Shown piece after piece: positions 39,101 to 50,754 of a DNA stretch of 64,000 nt. Made by a program: the position numbers and the translations under genes. Under the pieces are notes generated by a model. It did not search any database, was not told where the DNA came from, and worked only from the letters and a program-made list of their open reading frames with translations. The first letter of the stretch is position 1, and each line of letters opens with the position of its first letter. The stretch is from Rotaria sordida (Eukaryota; Rotifera; Eurotatoria; Philodinida; Philodinidae): NCBI GenBank assembly GCA_905250125.1, contig CAJNOL010000985.1, positions 1 through 64,000 of the forward strand, read 5' to 3'.

Positions 39101-40515
39101 GCATAGCTAATGTTTCGAGCAATTGAACAGGAACAGGTCTGTAGGAAAGACGAACTGCAATCAGGTCGATTAATAATTCGATCATATTGAATATGCTTAG
39201 TTGTACTTCGTTTGTCCATGTGCTGACATGATATGAATATAGTAACTTGAATAAGAAAAAACAGAAGGAGTATGAAAACATAATACGAAAGATAATACTG
39301 CACCTTTTTAACGGTATCCGGAATCAGAAATTCCATGAATCTTTTGCAATTTTCATTTTGATCAGCGATACCTTTAGTGGAACAACGGCATATAAACAAA
39401 AAAAAGAGCTAACAAGAAAGTGTCATTGTTTTAATTTTACCGGCGTGAGCAAGTGTGGTAGCCGACAAAAGGCATTGACCTAATAGTTCTTCATCTAAAT
39501 AACAGTGAGAAGAACAGATGAAAAATTAATTTTGGAAAAAACTTAACCAATGTACGGTTAAAAATTCCATATATATAAAGAAGAATGTTTGTCAGTTCTT
39601 TATGCATTTCGTTCCTGTAATAGCTGGCGTCACCAAACTTTCCAAGGAACTCCTCTAAGCTTAGGAGAAGGGGTTGGCGACACCGGCAGTGGCGGGGATG
39701 AGGGCTTGGGTGAAGTTTCCCCCAGCTGTAATAAACTGTAGTTTTCACCGATTTTTCAGTTTGGAAGAATTTCTTACGATCTTTAGGGTGTCTATCCACT
39801 ACCAGGATCTTTTCGCGATGTGTGCGGGTGTGGTGTACGGAAGTGTGCATGAGCGAAAAGGAAGACATTCATATCCACACGATATTTGCTGAACTATAGA
39901 AATTCGGCGTAGGTGTGAGTGCATGCAGCAGAGATGGGTAACTCTAACTCCGCAGGTGGAGTTGAAGTTAGGCTTTCGAGATAGGAAGGAAGTTAGAGTT
40001 AGAGTTGGAGTGGGGTTTCATGAATGAGGAGTGGATTTGGAGCGGAGTTATTCATCTCTAGTATGCACGACAGGACATGTTGTGGTGACAGATGCAAAAC
40101 TTTCAACCACACCTCTATCTACATCTCCTATAGTTTTTCAATATGGAGATTCCCCGACCAACATCGGGTATTTTCGCTAGTAGTATATAACATCAAGATC
40201 TTGTAGCTGTTTAGTGCAAAATATTATCTGTAACAAACTTACGTTTGAAGGGAATCGACCAGTCATGACTGTAAACTGTTTTTTCCCAATCGAGAAAAGC
40301 CTCACTTGTAAATGAGTTTGAATCGGTTTTCACTCGATTAGTTGTCGAGGCAATATTTGAATTGTCGCTAGAGGAAATCTTGATAGAAACAAATAATAAA
40401 ATATATACTGAAATAGATTATGACAGAAAAAAACCGAATGTTCTTGTGTTCGTTTGCCATCCGAATATTTCCGCTGGAATATGGTACGCGACAATTTTGT
40501 CTTGAGCTGATTCAT
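36184..40515 (-). CDS. USP9X-like N-terminal scaffold lacking the ubiquitin-protease domain
   Basis: About a dozen exons. The proposed start at 40515 (MNQLKTKLSR) is followed by FLDWEKTVYSHDWSIPFKR, ELLGQCLLSATTLAHAG, CKRFMEFLIPDTVKK, LETLAMLFDCDSVFQLKHK, YGWLCQIINRFVLKNGIKNL, LNEVN, HISKEEIEKIWKMQ, and the long exon 37233-36591 with LESLWIMAHENGLSRSMLD and TGWHIPAIKYLTEI. These align in order with the HEAT/ARM-type N-terminal ~750 residues of human USP9X/Drosophila fat facets. Terminal short exons (36537-36458, then about 36384-36187 with IRMLWRFIIANENK) reach a stop near 36184. The ubiquitin-like and cysteine-protease domains of the family (2500 aa in human) are absent; the macroPARP gene begins ~170 bp downstream. 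It is a truncated paralogue or the 5' half of a chimeric gene. Several introns are enlarged by repeats (750 bp at 37234-37983; 750 bp around 39500-40240). Confidence 0.75.
37278..37640. repeat. Direct repeat pair in a USP9X-like intron
   Basis: Two diverged direct copies of a ~90 bp unit, about 37278-37374 and 37550-37640. Shared words include ACAAATTGTCT / ATAAATTGTCT, TTGCTTG and ACTGATGGG.TGAAAA / ACTAATTGGCTGAAAA. No terminal inverted repeats are seen. Confidence 0.6.
39906..40124. repeat. Telomere-word foldback 7, interrupted by another foldback
   Basis: The outer arms are GGCGTAGGTGTGAGTGCATG on the left and CCACACCTCTATCTACATC on the right. The centre is occupied by the GAGATG-ended foldback at 39931-40059, flanked by GTGCATGCA on the left and TATGCACG on the right. 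It is located within an intron of the USP9X-like gene. Confidence 0.6.
39931..40059. repeat. Word-repeat foldback, ACTCTAACTCC type
   Basis: The left end is GAGATGGGTAACTCTAACTC and the right end AGCGGAGTTATTCATCTC. The interior consists of reiterated ACTCTAACTCC-like words and complements (GTTAGAGTTAGAGTTGG). It is inserted inside telomere-word foldback 7. Confidence 0.75.
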
Positions 40516-40717
40516 ATCAATTACACCAGTGAGACGACTGACGCAGCAAGAGTTGTTAACATGTGCTTTGTTCTTATCTCATTCTCTTATCGTTTTTTGT
40601 TATCTTCTTTCTATTTGTTGTTCGAGATATCATTTGGTATGTGGCCCCATAAATGTCGATTTACTTGGAATCATCACATCATTCGAAAATAGTTTCAACT
40701 AGCAAGTTTCGTTATAG

Positions 40718-41035
40718 TTGGGTGGGTGTGGGTGTGGGTTGGGTGTGGGTGTGGGTGTGGTTGGGTGTGGGTGTGGGTGTGGTTGGGTGTGGGTGTGTGT
40801 GTGGGTGTGGGTTGGGTGTGTGTGTGGGTTGGGTGTGGGTGTGGGTGGGATGTGGGCGTAGGTGTGGGTGTGGGTGTGGGTGTGTGTGGGTGTGGGGTGT
40901 GGGTGTGAGTGTGGAGCATGAGTGTGGATATGGTTGAGTCGAGGTGGGATGTGGGTATTCTTGTTCCCAACATCCCGACCCAATCACACCCGCACCTACA
41001 TCCCATGGCAACATCCACACCCACACCCTCAATAC
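40718..41035. repeat. Interstitial TGTGGG telomere-like array with inverted right arm (foldback 8)
   Basis: About 40720-40920 is an almost pure G-rich tract of TGTGGG, GGGTGTGG and TTGGG words on the + strand. After a loop with GTGGGATGTGGG and a short unique stretch, the complementary C-rich arm (ACACCCGCACCTACATCCCA, then CATCCACACCCACACCCTC) ends at 41035. TGTGGG is the published bdelloid telomere unit (Adineta vaga). Overlapping ORFs on both strands here encode only Gly/Val/Trp or His/Pro/Thr repeats and are not genes. The + strand is a strong G-quadruplex candidate. It lies about 200 bp upstream of the USP9X-like start. Confidence 0.9.
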
Positions 41036-42042
41036 TCTATCGTACATCGTCATACTCTAGTAAATTTTGATCCCTACATTTTATGATCGCATATGAAAGA
41101 GTATTTCCAAAAGCCCTTCAATTCAAATAATCAATCCATTAAAATGTATCTCTGAAAAGTTATGAAATAAACGCTGAATGCATTCTCAGCTATTCACATT
41201 CTTGAAAAGTTCATTTTGTGATTGAAGACATTCTGTAGCTCCTCTATTCGTCTAATTGTGAAGTGTGGAATTTTTTTGTTCTACTCTCTCTTGTAGATTT
41301 TTTCCAACCATGCTGACTTGAGTGTCGATATAAATAATTAATTATGATTTGTTAATGAAAGTTATAATTATTCTGAATAACGGCGTACCTTTTAAATTTA
41401 CCTCTGAAGGGAAAAATGCCAACCAAGAAATTATTCAAACGTGATCGGTTAAAAATAATGTATGAGCTACGTGCGAGCAATGAAAAAAGATACTCCGTCT
41501 TGAAAATACACATCAAAACGTTATTAGGTCGTATCTATCACTGCGCAACAAACACAAGCACGCTTACTTTTATATGTGTACAGGTTTTTGAATCCTTCAG
41601 ATTCAACATTTGTCACAACTAGAAATACGAGTAAGTTTTTCCTATGAATTATTTTAAACCAAATATTAACAAATAATGGCGTCAACTTTTTCAATGTTCT
41701 CGCAATGGGTTCATGATAATGTAGAAGCTGAGTCACATCTATGAAAAAATTTTACAGTAAGCTTCACTTTTCCACGTTTTCAATCCTGACAAGTTTCGCA
41801 ACACCAAGTTGAAATAAATCCGAGTTTTCCACTGTCTTATGTTCTGTCTTCGATGGTCAGTCGTATACGACTTCTGTCTTCGCTAATTTATTGTGCGGAA
41901 AAAAGATATTCGCAGCAAAGAATATACGTTGTGCTTTGACGGTAGAAATAATATACAGCATATAGAAAGAACATAGAATGTAAACTGGGTGTTTTGCGTT
42001 CTATATGTTATCCATGAGATGAAATTGGACTTAAAAGAGTCA

Positions 42043-42118
42043 AGAGTGTGAGTGGGTGTATGTCGCAGGATTGTGAGTCTAGATGAGCTGAATACAGACT
42101 TTCACACCTATACACACT
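42043..42118. repeat. Telomere-word foldback 9
   Basis: The left arm is AAGAGTGTGAGTGGGTGTATG and the right arm TTTCACACCTATACACACTT, with a loop of about 30 bp. Confidence 0.65.
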
Positions 42119-43413
42119 TGTTGAAATTTTAACTGAGAGTACTGTTTAAATAGAAGTCCATTATGCAAACGGCGTTCCAGGTCCAAAATCAGAAACATGA
42201 TTTTTCTGGCAAATAGGAACTCGACCAGAAAAATGCATCAAAAAATCGATATTGAAGCAACAAAGACTCAATCAAACGATCTACTTTAGGGTGCTGATTT
42301 ACTCACTAGACTCTATAGATTGAATATAGCCCCAACTTGAAGCAACTAACCCACTGATTGACTTTGTTGAACAATGACCTCAAAATCTGTTCTCATACAT
42401 CGATTATTGTTGAAAGTTACGACAATTATGAAGAGTTCCTTCAATACTGAGAACATAAGGTGATGATCGGAAAATTCAGAGGATGAAAAAGTAGCGGATT
42501 CATAGTACGATGTCTTTGCTAGTACTACAAACTGGTACACCAATTGTTTTTCTTTAAATAAGGATTATTGGAGAATATGAATTGCATTTTCTTGTTAGAA
42601 CTTCACTATTCTTGAACTTTGTGTCTACCGTAGAAGGTGATCTACCGACTCGATTCATGATACATCCAATCAGCAAAGTATCTCGAATGACATTCATATT
42701 TCGAGTGCAATTTCTGTATCTGTAAGCCTGTCTCCTTTAAATTTCTGCTGTGATGATCATGTTAATCTATTAGAACAAGGTTTCTTCAATCAACATTTTG
42801 CTCTGTTCTTGGAATTGTTTCTTTCATGAGCACGGAGACGGCGATCAGCATTATTATAGCTTGTTTCACTGCGTCAAAGCAACAAACTATAATACTCTTT
42901 CACAGTTCTATTTATAAGGTACTCCTGGAATTTACAAGAGCGAGAATATTTTAGTACTTGTTTCGTTTTTACTAGCATTTTTTCAGTTGCTTGCATAGAT
43001 GCATCTGCGTGCGCGTACTCAGAAATGATCTCAGACTCTTTAGACAAATATACTAACTGAAGAATCGACGGAGACAATGCAATTAGAACTAGAATGTTGT
43101 TCATAAATGTTGCGTATCTGATTATCTAGCATATTTCTGGATGATATCTCGTGAGAATATGCTATAACTGTAATGAGGTGTCCAAACAGATCGCAAATTG
43201 AATTGCTTCAAGATAAACAGTTTTTTTTCTGCCTAAATATTCTTAAATAATTAACTGCAACTACAAAAGTTTGGAATATATACATAATGACAATCGAAAA
43301 CAACATTTGCATTAAAACAGTTTTTCATGCAAGGAGGATATTAATTGTTTGCACAGAAACAATATAATATTCGATCTATATGAGTGTCTCATGAGAACTG
43401 CATTTGTGTAGAA

Positions 43414-43466
43414 TGGGGTATGGGTCCGTGGGAAAAAAAAGTCTAACACCAACATCCACATCCTTC
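43414..43466. repeat. Telomere-word foldback 10
   Basis: The left arm is ATGGGGTATGGGTCCGTGGG and the right arm ACACCAACATCCACATCCTT; degenerate but with the same G-arm-then-C-arm order. Confidence 0.55.
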
Positions 43467-45319
43467 TCCTTGTTATTTCAACGAGTAATATTTCCATATT
43501 TTTTGTCTTCACTCGTTGTCTCTAACTTTATCCTCTGGATAAATAATTCGTTATTGTTTAATATTCTTTGAAGAAAGTCAGGGATATATTAAAAGAAGAA
43601 TATCGATATTTCTTTAAACCCCTGCGCCTCCCCTCAAATAGAAGTTCACCGGGCTCCTAATTTGTTTTCCAAGTCAACAGTTTGAATATGGACTTCTATT
43701 GCAGCTATGCATACATTAACTTATAAGCATAGGAGTGTTCAACAATTGATACATTAAAATTTTCAAATGGTGACCAGATTCAGAATACCTACAGTACTTT
43801 TCCTGGAATCAGAAGTTGACTATCAGTTCTGTTTCCGTTCTATACTACTAAGTTAACAAAGTTATGAATTATTTGTACTAATTTTCACATCTATATGATC
43901 ATCCATCCTGCAACACTCGGTGAATCCTTATGTGCATACAAGCAGTTGTGACTGATACAACATTTAACTAAGAAATAGTCGACTTTTGAAAAATTTACTT
44001 ATACCGATATGACTTTACCAGACAAGTTCATCATAGAAGTTTGTACACAATTCAGAAGTGAAATGAGATATATTGTAATTATCCTAGCAGAAAAATAAAA
44101 TAAGCCTTTGATTATGAGAAACGAGTCTCTTATTTCTAAGTAATCAATAGTTCAACTCTCACAAGTATTGTAATATCATCTTACACTATTTCTTATTATT
44201 GAATTCGGTAGACATTTACATAATTTGAAAAGATCACCGTTCTTCTTTGTAAGATGTTTCATTTTTCAGCAAAGAATTTGTCCATATCTCTGTTAAGTTC
44301 ATAAAAATAGATATCATTTTGTTTCTGAACTCTGCATAAACTGATAATGAAAAGATATGATTGCATGTGTAATTTCTATTTCAAAGTTCTGCAACAGCTA
44401 TCTTTGAGTATTAGGTATGCATATATTTTTCAGATTACAAGAGAAATTGATGTATCTATAGCTAGAAAATATACAATATAAAAATATTGACTACTTAAAA
44501 TAGAGCTATAATTGAATACCAAAAAAGTAATGATCTAATCTATCCAATATCTTATGTTGTTTATTTTTGTTCAGGTTAGATACAACGGGCTTCTCTATTC
44601 ACTGCAGGTGTTTAGTTTGAGTAATCGATTAAATGATTTCATATCGTTTATATAGATCGTGAATGAATTTGGTCAGTTTATCTCTCTAGAAAATACTTTA
44701 ATGTTGAAGAGGTCATACTTTATGATATAATTTGTATGGAATTGTGTAAGTGATTCAGCTTCAACAGGTAATGTTTCAAATTGTTGAGAATTTCTATTTG
44801 TTTCTTCGTGGAAACTCTTACTCATTTTTTGTTCTTCCACGAGCATCTTCGCCTCGTCTTGGTGACATTAGAATTCAATTGTTGAGTCGATCAATCTTTA
44901 TTAATTTATTTCGATTAGTTCTTGTACACATTTCAGTGTAAACTTGAAGAAAGAATATATCAAAATACTTTTCTAATTGATAGCATGTAGAGAAGAGGAG
45001 TTTTATGTTCTCAATGAAAAGTAAATAGAAGAGGTTTTTTTGCGAAAACGTATTTTCATTTTTACCATAGTACGCCTAGTGGAACTGTTATATGACTTTT
45101 TTGTTGATTCCTAATAAGCCGTATTATTCTAGAATCTTTTTTTTCTCTCTTGACATAAGAAAGTCATTTGAGTCTATTTAAATTGAAATATCACTTTTAA
45201 TTGTTTCATATTGGACTATATATGTAACTATTTTCATTCATTATATTAAATATATATGATCCAACAAAAAAATTGCACATCGACTGATGAAATTTTAAAA
45301 TAATAATTTTTTTTTTATT

Positions 45320-46078
45320 TTAAAAATGATAAAAAATAATGAAACTTATAGCTAATGTCATTAAGAAAGAAGAAACCATTTTTTTATTTCCATCAGCAAT
45401 TCGTCGTCCGTTAGCATCTGTTAAACCATGATTGTTGAATATATTTTTAACTTGTGAAAGTGTCTCATCAGTATTGCATAAATTACGATTACATTCAATA
45501 TCAAATGTTGAATGATGTTCGCCATCAAAAACATAAACTCCGGGCTTATAATTTTCCTCACAATCACGTGATCTGACTATATCTTCTCGTTGATCATAAA
45601 CTATAGAGCACATTTGATCAGATGAGCATGTAACTATTTCATTTTTCATGTTATAACATTGAATTGAACTATTTCTTAAAGGATTTTCGATAATTGGAGC
45701 AAGTTGTCCATATATGATTCGTGCATTATAGTTACGATCAACCATTTCATCGATTCTGTTCTGTGCGTATAAAAGATCACAATCAGTTCCTTTCAAACAT
45801 TGATAATTGATTGAATAAGAGAGGTAGGGTCCAGATGTTATATAAAAAGAATCGGTCGACACCATAAAACTGTCATATTCTACATAATACGAATAATCGT
45901 GATACATGAATGCGATCTCAATAGAGCAAGCAGATACTGATTTCCATTGTTGACATTGCTCGTCAGGAATATTAAATGTTTGACCAAAACCATAACTACC
46001 AAGCGAACAGTTGGTTCTACATTGGAGAGCATAATCAATATCTATCGTTAGCAGTAAAATTAGTAATAAGGGCAACAT
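45320..46078 (-). CDS. GPI-anchored Ly6/uPAR-like cysteine-rich surface protein
   Basis: Single-exon ORF of 252 aa. Signal peptide MLPLLLILLLTIDIDYALQ, then about 14 cysteines spread through the ectodomain (LQCRTNCSLGSYGFG, DEQCQQW, SACSIEI, YQCLKGTDCD, IQCYN, VTCSSDQMC, RDCEEN). The ectodomain ends with DIECNRNLCNTDE, the C-x4-CN signature that closes three-finger Ly6 domains. A final hydrophobic stretch (FLMTLAISFIIFYHF) preceded by polar residues fits a GPI-attachment signal or a single membrane anchor. The ectodomain is longer than one Ly6 domain (about 80 aa), so two fused or an expanded fold is likely. The ligand is unknown. No introns. The flanks are gene-free for about 4 kb on one side and 1.9 kb on the other. 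Confidence 0.75.
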   Translation of the reverse strand: MLPLLLILLLTIDIDYALQCRTNCSLGSYGFGQTFNIPDEQCQQWKSVSACSIEIAFMYHDYSYYVEYDSFMVSTDSFYITSGPYLSYSINYQCLKGTDCDLLYAQNRIDEMVDRNYNARIIYGQLAPIIENPLRNSSIQCYNMKNEIVTCSSDQMCSIVYDQREDIVRSRDCEENYKPGVYVFDGEHHSTFDIECNRNLCNTDETLSQVKNIFNNHGLTDANGRRIADGNKKMVSSFLMTLAISFIIFYHF

Positions 46079-47969
46079 TTTGTGTTTGTCTCAAAATTCA
46101 AAAGAAAATATGATTTTATATTGTTTATCAATAAACACGTGCGAAGGTTATATGATAAATATTCTCTTACTAAGCAAATCTAACTTTGATGTGATATGAA
46201 TCAGATTTCTATGATATGCAGATCAGAATATGAAAGTTGAAGCACATTCTTCATTTCGTTTTTTTTAAATGATTCACAAAATAATCAAGCTATAATTCAA
46301 TTAAACGTCTATTGACAGTTGAAACAGCAAAAATCTAAGTAACTGTCAATAATTATTTTCTAAATTTAAACATTTTTTCCAAAACTAAAAAAACAGAGCT
46401 CAATAAGATTCATGAAATAGTTGAGCTATTATCAATTTTAAAACTGGACTGATAATTTTTATCGATTTTATTTCGGTCTATTTTTTGTTGTTTTTTACAG
46501 TCTAAATCAGATATACGTTTTCTGAATCGGTTCAGAACAGATCATTCGTCGAATTAGCATCAATCATTCTTTAGTTTTCTAACGTTATAAGTATGAAATC
46601 GACTTCTAAATAGTATACATCGTTCACTTTACAAACGCAGTGGTCATATATCAAGTTTTGAATTGACCGCTAGAACGCTCTTTAAGATTTCTTTTCATGG
46701 TTTGATGTATTTATATTTTATTTAGAATTTATATTGCTAATTTTATTCGAAATCAAATATCTTATTTTTATTTATACTATAATTTCCGAAAGATATTTCA
46801 TTCTTAATTTGAAATAATTAATAACTATTGATCAAGACTTTCGACTGTTATTCAGTGAATATTCGATGCGTTTTATGTTTTCTTTCTCCAAAGAAAGAAA
46901 AGAAAAAGAGATTGCATTTAAAGACGACGTCCAACTAGCAGCTTTCACAGTACATTTTTCTCTTTGATCTTTAAGCAACGTCAGTAGGTAAGTTAATATT
47001 TTACACATCAAGGTCGAACAAAAAACGCTTGTAAACGATTGTAAAACATTATATTTTTGAGCATTATGTGGTTCCCTATAACGATCGTATTTCGTGTTAT
47101 ACAATACGGATAAATATGATCGTTATACGAAGCTATGTAATATGCCGAAATAGGATCCTATACAAAGTGTGTAGGAATTTTATATATACTTCGTTCTGCA
47201 AGATAATATGAGACATTTTTTGAAAGAATAAATTCATCATCGAATCTGTGTTTGAATGTGCGTGTTGCAGAAAGAGGTGAACAATAGCAAATACATTATT
47301 TCATATCATGCTTTTTTTTTCGATTTCATAAAAGATATAAACATGACTACATAACTTGTTGAAGTATTGCAGTATTCTTTCCACATACATTGGATGTGTT
47401 AAATAAAAGTCAATGTTTTAGTAGTACATATGTCAGCGATTAAGAGGGTGAGTGTGGGTGAACGAAACAAGAAGACCCGCATCCTTACAAATGTTCCTTG
47501 ACGAACATCAAATCTTTATTCATTAAAACTCACTTGTGATAAACTCTCACTTCCAGAATTGGCACTATTCAAAGACAGTAACGTATCGATCTGCCGTCTT
47601 GATTTCTATGAATATATCGAATATAAGGATTGGCAATGGTTCAATGGGTAACAATGCATTGAATTATGTAATTCTCCATTGAGCATGCAATGTGAAGTTC
47701 TTTGAATTAAAGTTGAAAATTCGATGGATGTACTTGAACTTGTCTATTCAATCTTGTTTTGTTACAAGAAATCAATTTGATTCTCGTTATTATATTCAAT
47801 TGTAGATTCGTTGAGAATGATGTCTGAAGACTGTAATGTAACAAAATTGATTCTATTTTATTCTCTTCAAATAATGTTGAAACACTATTACTGGTTCTTA
47901 TTTAATTTGGATAAGTGAAACTGAAAATCTCATAGACAAGAAAAAAAGCAACAAATAATTTTTGAATAG
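46079..47969. other. Intergenic, 1.9 kb
   Basis: AT-rich, with one telomere-word foldback (47443-47488). ORF 46832-47104 (-) has no recognised domain. A 5' exon of the intermediate-filament fragment may lie shortly before 47970 but was not identified. Confidence 0.45.
47443..47488. repeat. Telomere-word foldback 11
   Basis: The left arm is AGAGGGTGAGTGTGGGTGA; the right arm is ACCCGCATCCTT, with a loop of about 15 bp. Confidence 0.55.
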
Positions 47970-48517
47970 TTTCTTCGGTGGTGGTGGTGATATGACACGA
48001 GTATATCAAAACTTTCAAGCAATTCGTGGTGGTGGTGGTGGTCCTTTAGTAAATTTTCCTGGTGTGTCATTGCGTGTTCCAGACAGTACAAGTACTGCTT
48101 TAGCTGATTTTAATGCAACACGTCAACGTGAAAAACATGAACTTGAACAATTAAATGATAAACTTGCACAATATGTTGAAAAAGTAAAATTTTTAGAAAT
48201 ACAAAATAAAAAATTACAAATGGAATTAGATATATTACGAAGTCGTGCAGGGCAGTAAGTATATGTAAAAACAATAATTTGATTTTATTTTCTTCTTTTT
48301 CAAGAGATTCATCACGTATTAAAGAAATGTATGATATTGAAAAGAATGAAGCAAATAAATTAATTGATTCTACAAAATATGATAATGCTGCTGCTGCACA
48401 ACAAACTGAAAAAGAAGTTGAACAACTACGAGTACAATATAATGAAGTAAGTAACTAATTTAAGAAAAACTGATCGTAAAGATATGGATGCTATTCAACG
48501 ACAAATAGCTGAAAATT
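47970..48517 (+). pseudogene. Truncated cytoplasmic intermediate-filament gene fragment
   Basis: The first recognisable exon (47970-48254) follows an AG acceptor and encodes a glycine-rich head, then the coil-1A start LNDKLAQYVEKVKFLEIQNK, the signature of metazoan intermediate filaments. A second exon (48305-48446) continues the coil in phase (YDIEKNEANKL, EKEVEQLRVQYNE). The next block, TDRKDMDAIQRQIAEN, which should continue coil 1B, is out of frame with the preceding splice and ends in a stop at about 48517. The rest of the rod (coil 2, normally ~300 residues including the terminal LLEGE-type motif) is missing. The upstream initiator exon was not found; the first in-frame Met is at 47992. 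It is a dead or severely truncated copy of a filament gene. Confidence 0.75.
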
Positions 48518-49076
48518 AACCCGTAAGGTTTTAATTTATAATAATCCTTGAAAAATTTAATAGTAATCATAGTTTTCGTTAAGGATAATAGCTAAAGTCA
48601 AATATACTTTGTGTTAATATTTGCATCTGCTATTTAGATATTCGATGTGATAATCAATTATACAATGTTAGAATTTCTTTTTCTTTTATTAATTTTCATC
48701 ATATTTAAGTGAAAATTAATTGAGATCATGTATAATCTTTACAATCACTTTGCATACGTAAAAAATTTTTGTTCATAGGCAGATGTTGTTGAAATGCATT
48801 TTTTTTTCTCTTACTGGTTAAAATTATATACTGAACAAATACACATACAGAGAAAAGAAAATATCTATAGAGTCAAGAATGGTTTACTTCAATAGTTACT
48901 GTTATGTCAGGTAATTATCTTATAAGAACAATCAGCTGTTATTCATTTGTTTATTTAAACACAAAACAAAAAGAAATTGTCAGATTTCGATATATAGTTA
49001 TTCTGAAATGGTGTAATCGATGGTGCGAAAGTCTTATGAGGAAACATATCTAAGTATTGGGTACCATTCGACTTCA

Positions 49077-49147
49077 GGGTGTGGATGTGAGTGATTTGAT
49101 GTAGGCATGTTTCGTTTGTTTGTCCATACTCATATCCACCCACACCT
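49077..49147. repeat. Telomere-word foldback 12
   Basis: The left arm is AGGGTGTGGATGTGAGTG; the right arm is ACTCATATCCACCCACACCTT, with a loop of about 30 bp. Confidence 0.75.
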
Positions 49148-50422
49148 TATGAGTTCGATACATAGTAGTAGCTACATCTTGTCCGGATATCTTTTTTAGT
49201 AATATGAAAAAGGAATTAATCAAATACCATATATAAAATAATTGTCCATTTCTTTATTTAGTAAATCTTCGTATTTGAAGGCTGTATTCGATTTTATGAT
49301 AATGAAATGATAAAATTCATTTTAATTTGTACTGCAACATATAGATTATTTTTTTATTTTGTCTATTAAATGTTTAGTCATGATTAAATACTATCTACAG
49401 ATTGATTAATGCTTATCTTTAATAACAAATAGTAAAGATGTATTTATTTCATAATATTTTTATAGTATGATTCTTTGGATTCATTCGACAAATACTAAGT
49501 ACTTCATTTTCTTTTTTTTGTGACAAACATCGTAACATGGCATAAGTTCTATTAAAAAGAGAACAGACAATATCGATGGTACTTACACAAAAATATTCTT
49601 TCAAAGTTCAATAAACAAGTTCAGTTTATACGGTAAAAAATTTTTTGAAATTGAATTCTACAATAAATAATGTTCATATCAAGTTTATTTTTTATTCAAG
49701 ATTTGATGATTCATCATTAATAACCCGATAGTTGAGTAAATTACACTTAAAAATATTATCATTTCCTATTAATATTATACTAATTTATGTAGTACATGCA
49801 TCTGTATCAGCTTGATTAAATGTAAAATCAAGTGAACCAGAATATTCTTGACGATTATACAAAGACTAAAGCCTTATATATATAGCTAGCAACAGTTACA
49901 TGGTAATATATATTTTCGGCTATGATTAGACATGTATGACCCTATATGAGCACCGAATTGAAAATCTGTACTAAATTCAGGCGTATAATTATCATTGGTT
50001 ATATTATAATATATGGACTACAATTATTTCCATAACATACAATGGAAAATACTAATAAAATAATAGACCATTGTTATATGATAATTAAGTTGTTTTTTGA
50101 TATTTCAAAAAAAAATTCTGAACATTCATTGTGTATAGTAAATATATAATCAGCTAAATTATTTATGACAAAAAAAAAGACATTCGAAAGAATTCATAAA
50201 TTAATACAATATCTATTCTTTAATTCAATCAATATTATAGATTCAGTTAACATTTTATTAAAAAATTAAAGATATTTATTCTATTAATAAGATTCTTCAA
50301 TTAATATTTTTATTGTACGTAAAATTTAAAAATAATTGTACATTATTGCTTTTACGTTTTTAGAATATGAAAAGAAGGATATTATACAAGCATATTTTAT
50401 ATTAGACTATTAGAAATACAAA

Positions 50423-50754
50423 TAGGGGTACAACAAATCCAAACCTTTGGGATTTTGTCTAGAAAGATTTGGGTTTTGGTTTAGTCTCAAATTACCCAAA
50501 TTCGATGAAGCACTGTAAGAAAAAGTACCAAAAGAATGAAAAGAATCGAAAGTCTTCAAAATTGATAAAAAGCGGCTTAGATTTGGTATAAATTTGGATT
50601 TGAGTGTTTAAGATTCGGGTTTGGATTTGATTTCATTCTACCATAAATCAAAAGTTCAAGTCATGTTAGATTGAAACCAAATCACAAATCCAAATCTAAA
50701 TCTTATAGATTTGGTTCCAAATCCCAAATGCGTTAGAGATTTGTTACACCCCTA
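50423..50754. repeat. Word-repeat foldback, AAATCCA type (copy 2)
   Basis: Ends are TAGGGGTACAACAAATCC and its near-complement GATTTGTTACACCCCTA. The interior reiterates GGATTTGG / CCAAATCC words. The ends match those of the 30073-30213 copy, so the two belong to one family; this copy is longer (332 bp). Confidence 0.8.

Larger units (their letters stand above)
41036..45319. other. Intergenic, 4.3 kb
   Basis: AT-rich. Contains telomere-word foldbacks at 42043-42118 and 43414-43466. ORFs at 41416-41622, 42346-42543, 42874-43104, 43312-43512 and 44750-44941 have no recognised domain and are not called. No other structure was found. Confidence 0.5.

Noticed and set aside
40653-41053. Several overlapping long ORFs on both strands rich in Gly/Val/Trp or His/Pro/Thr
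   Set aside because: They are translations of the TGTGGG-type repeat tract, open in many frames because of its periodicity.
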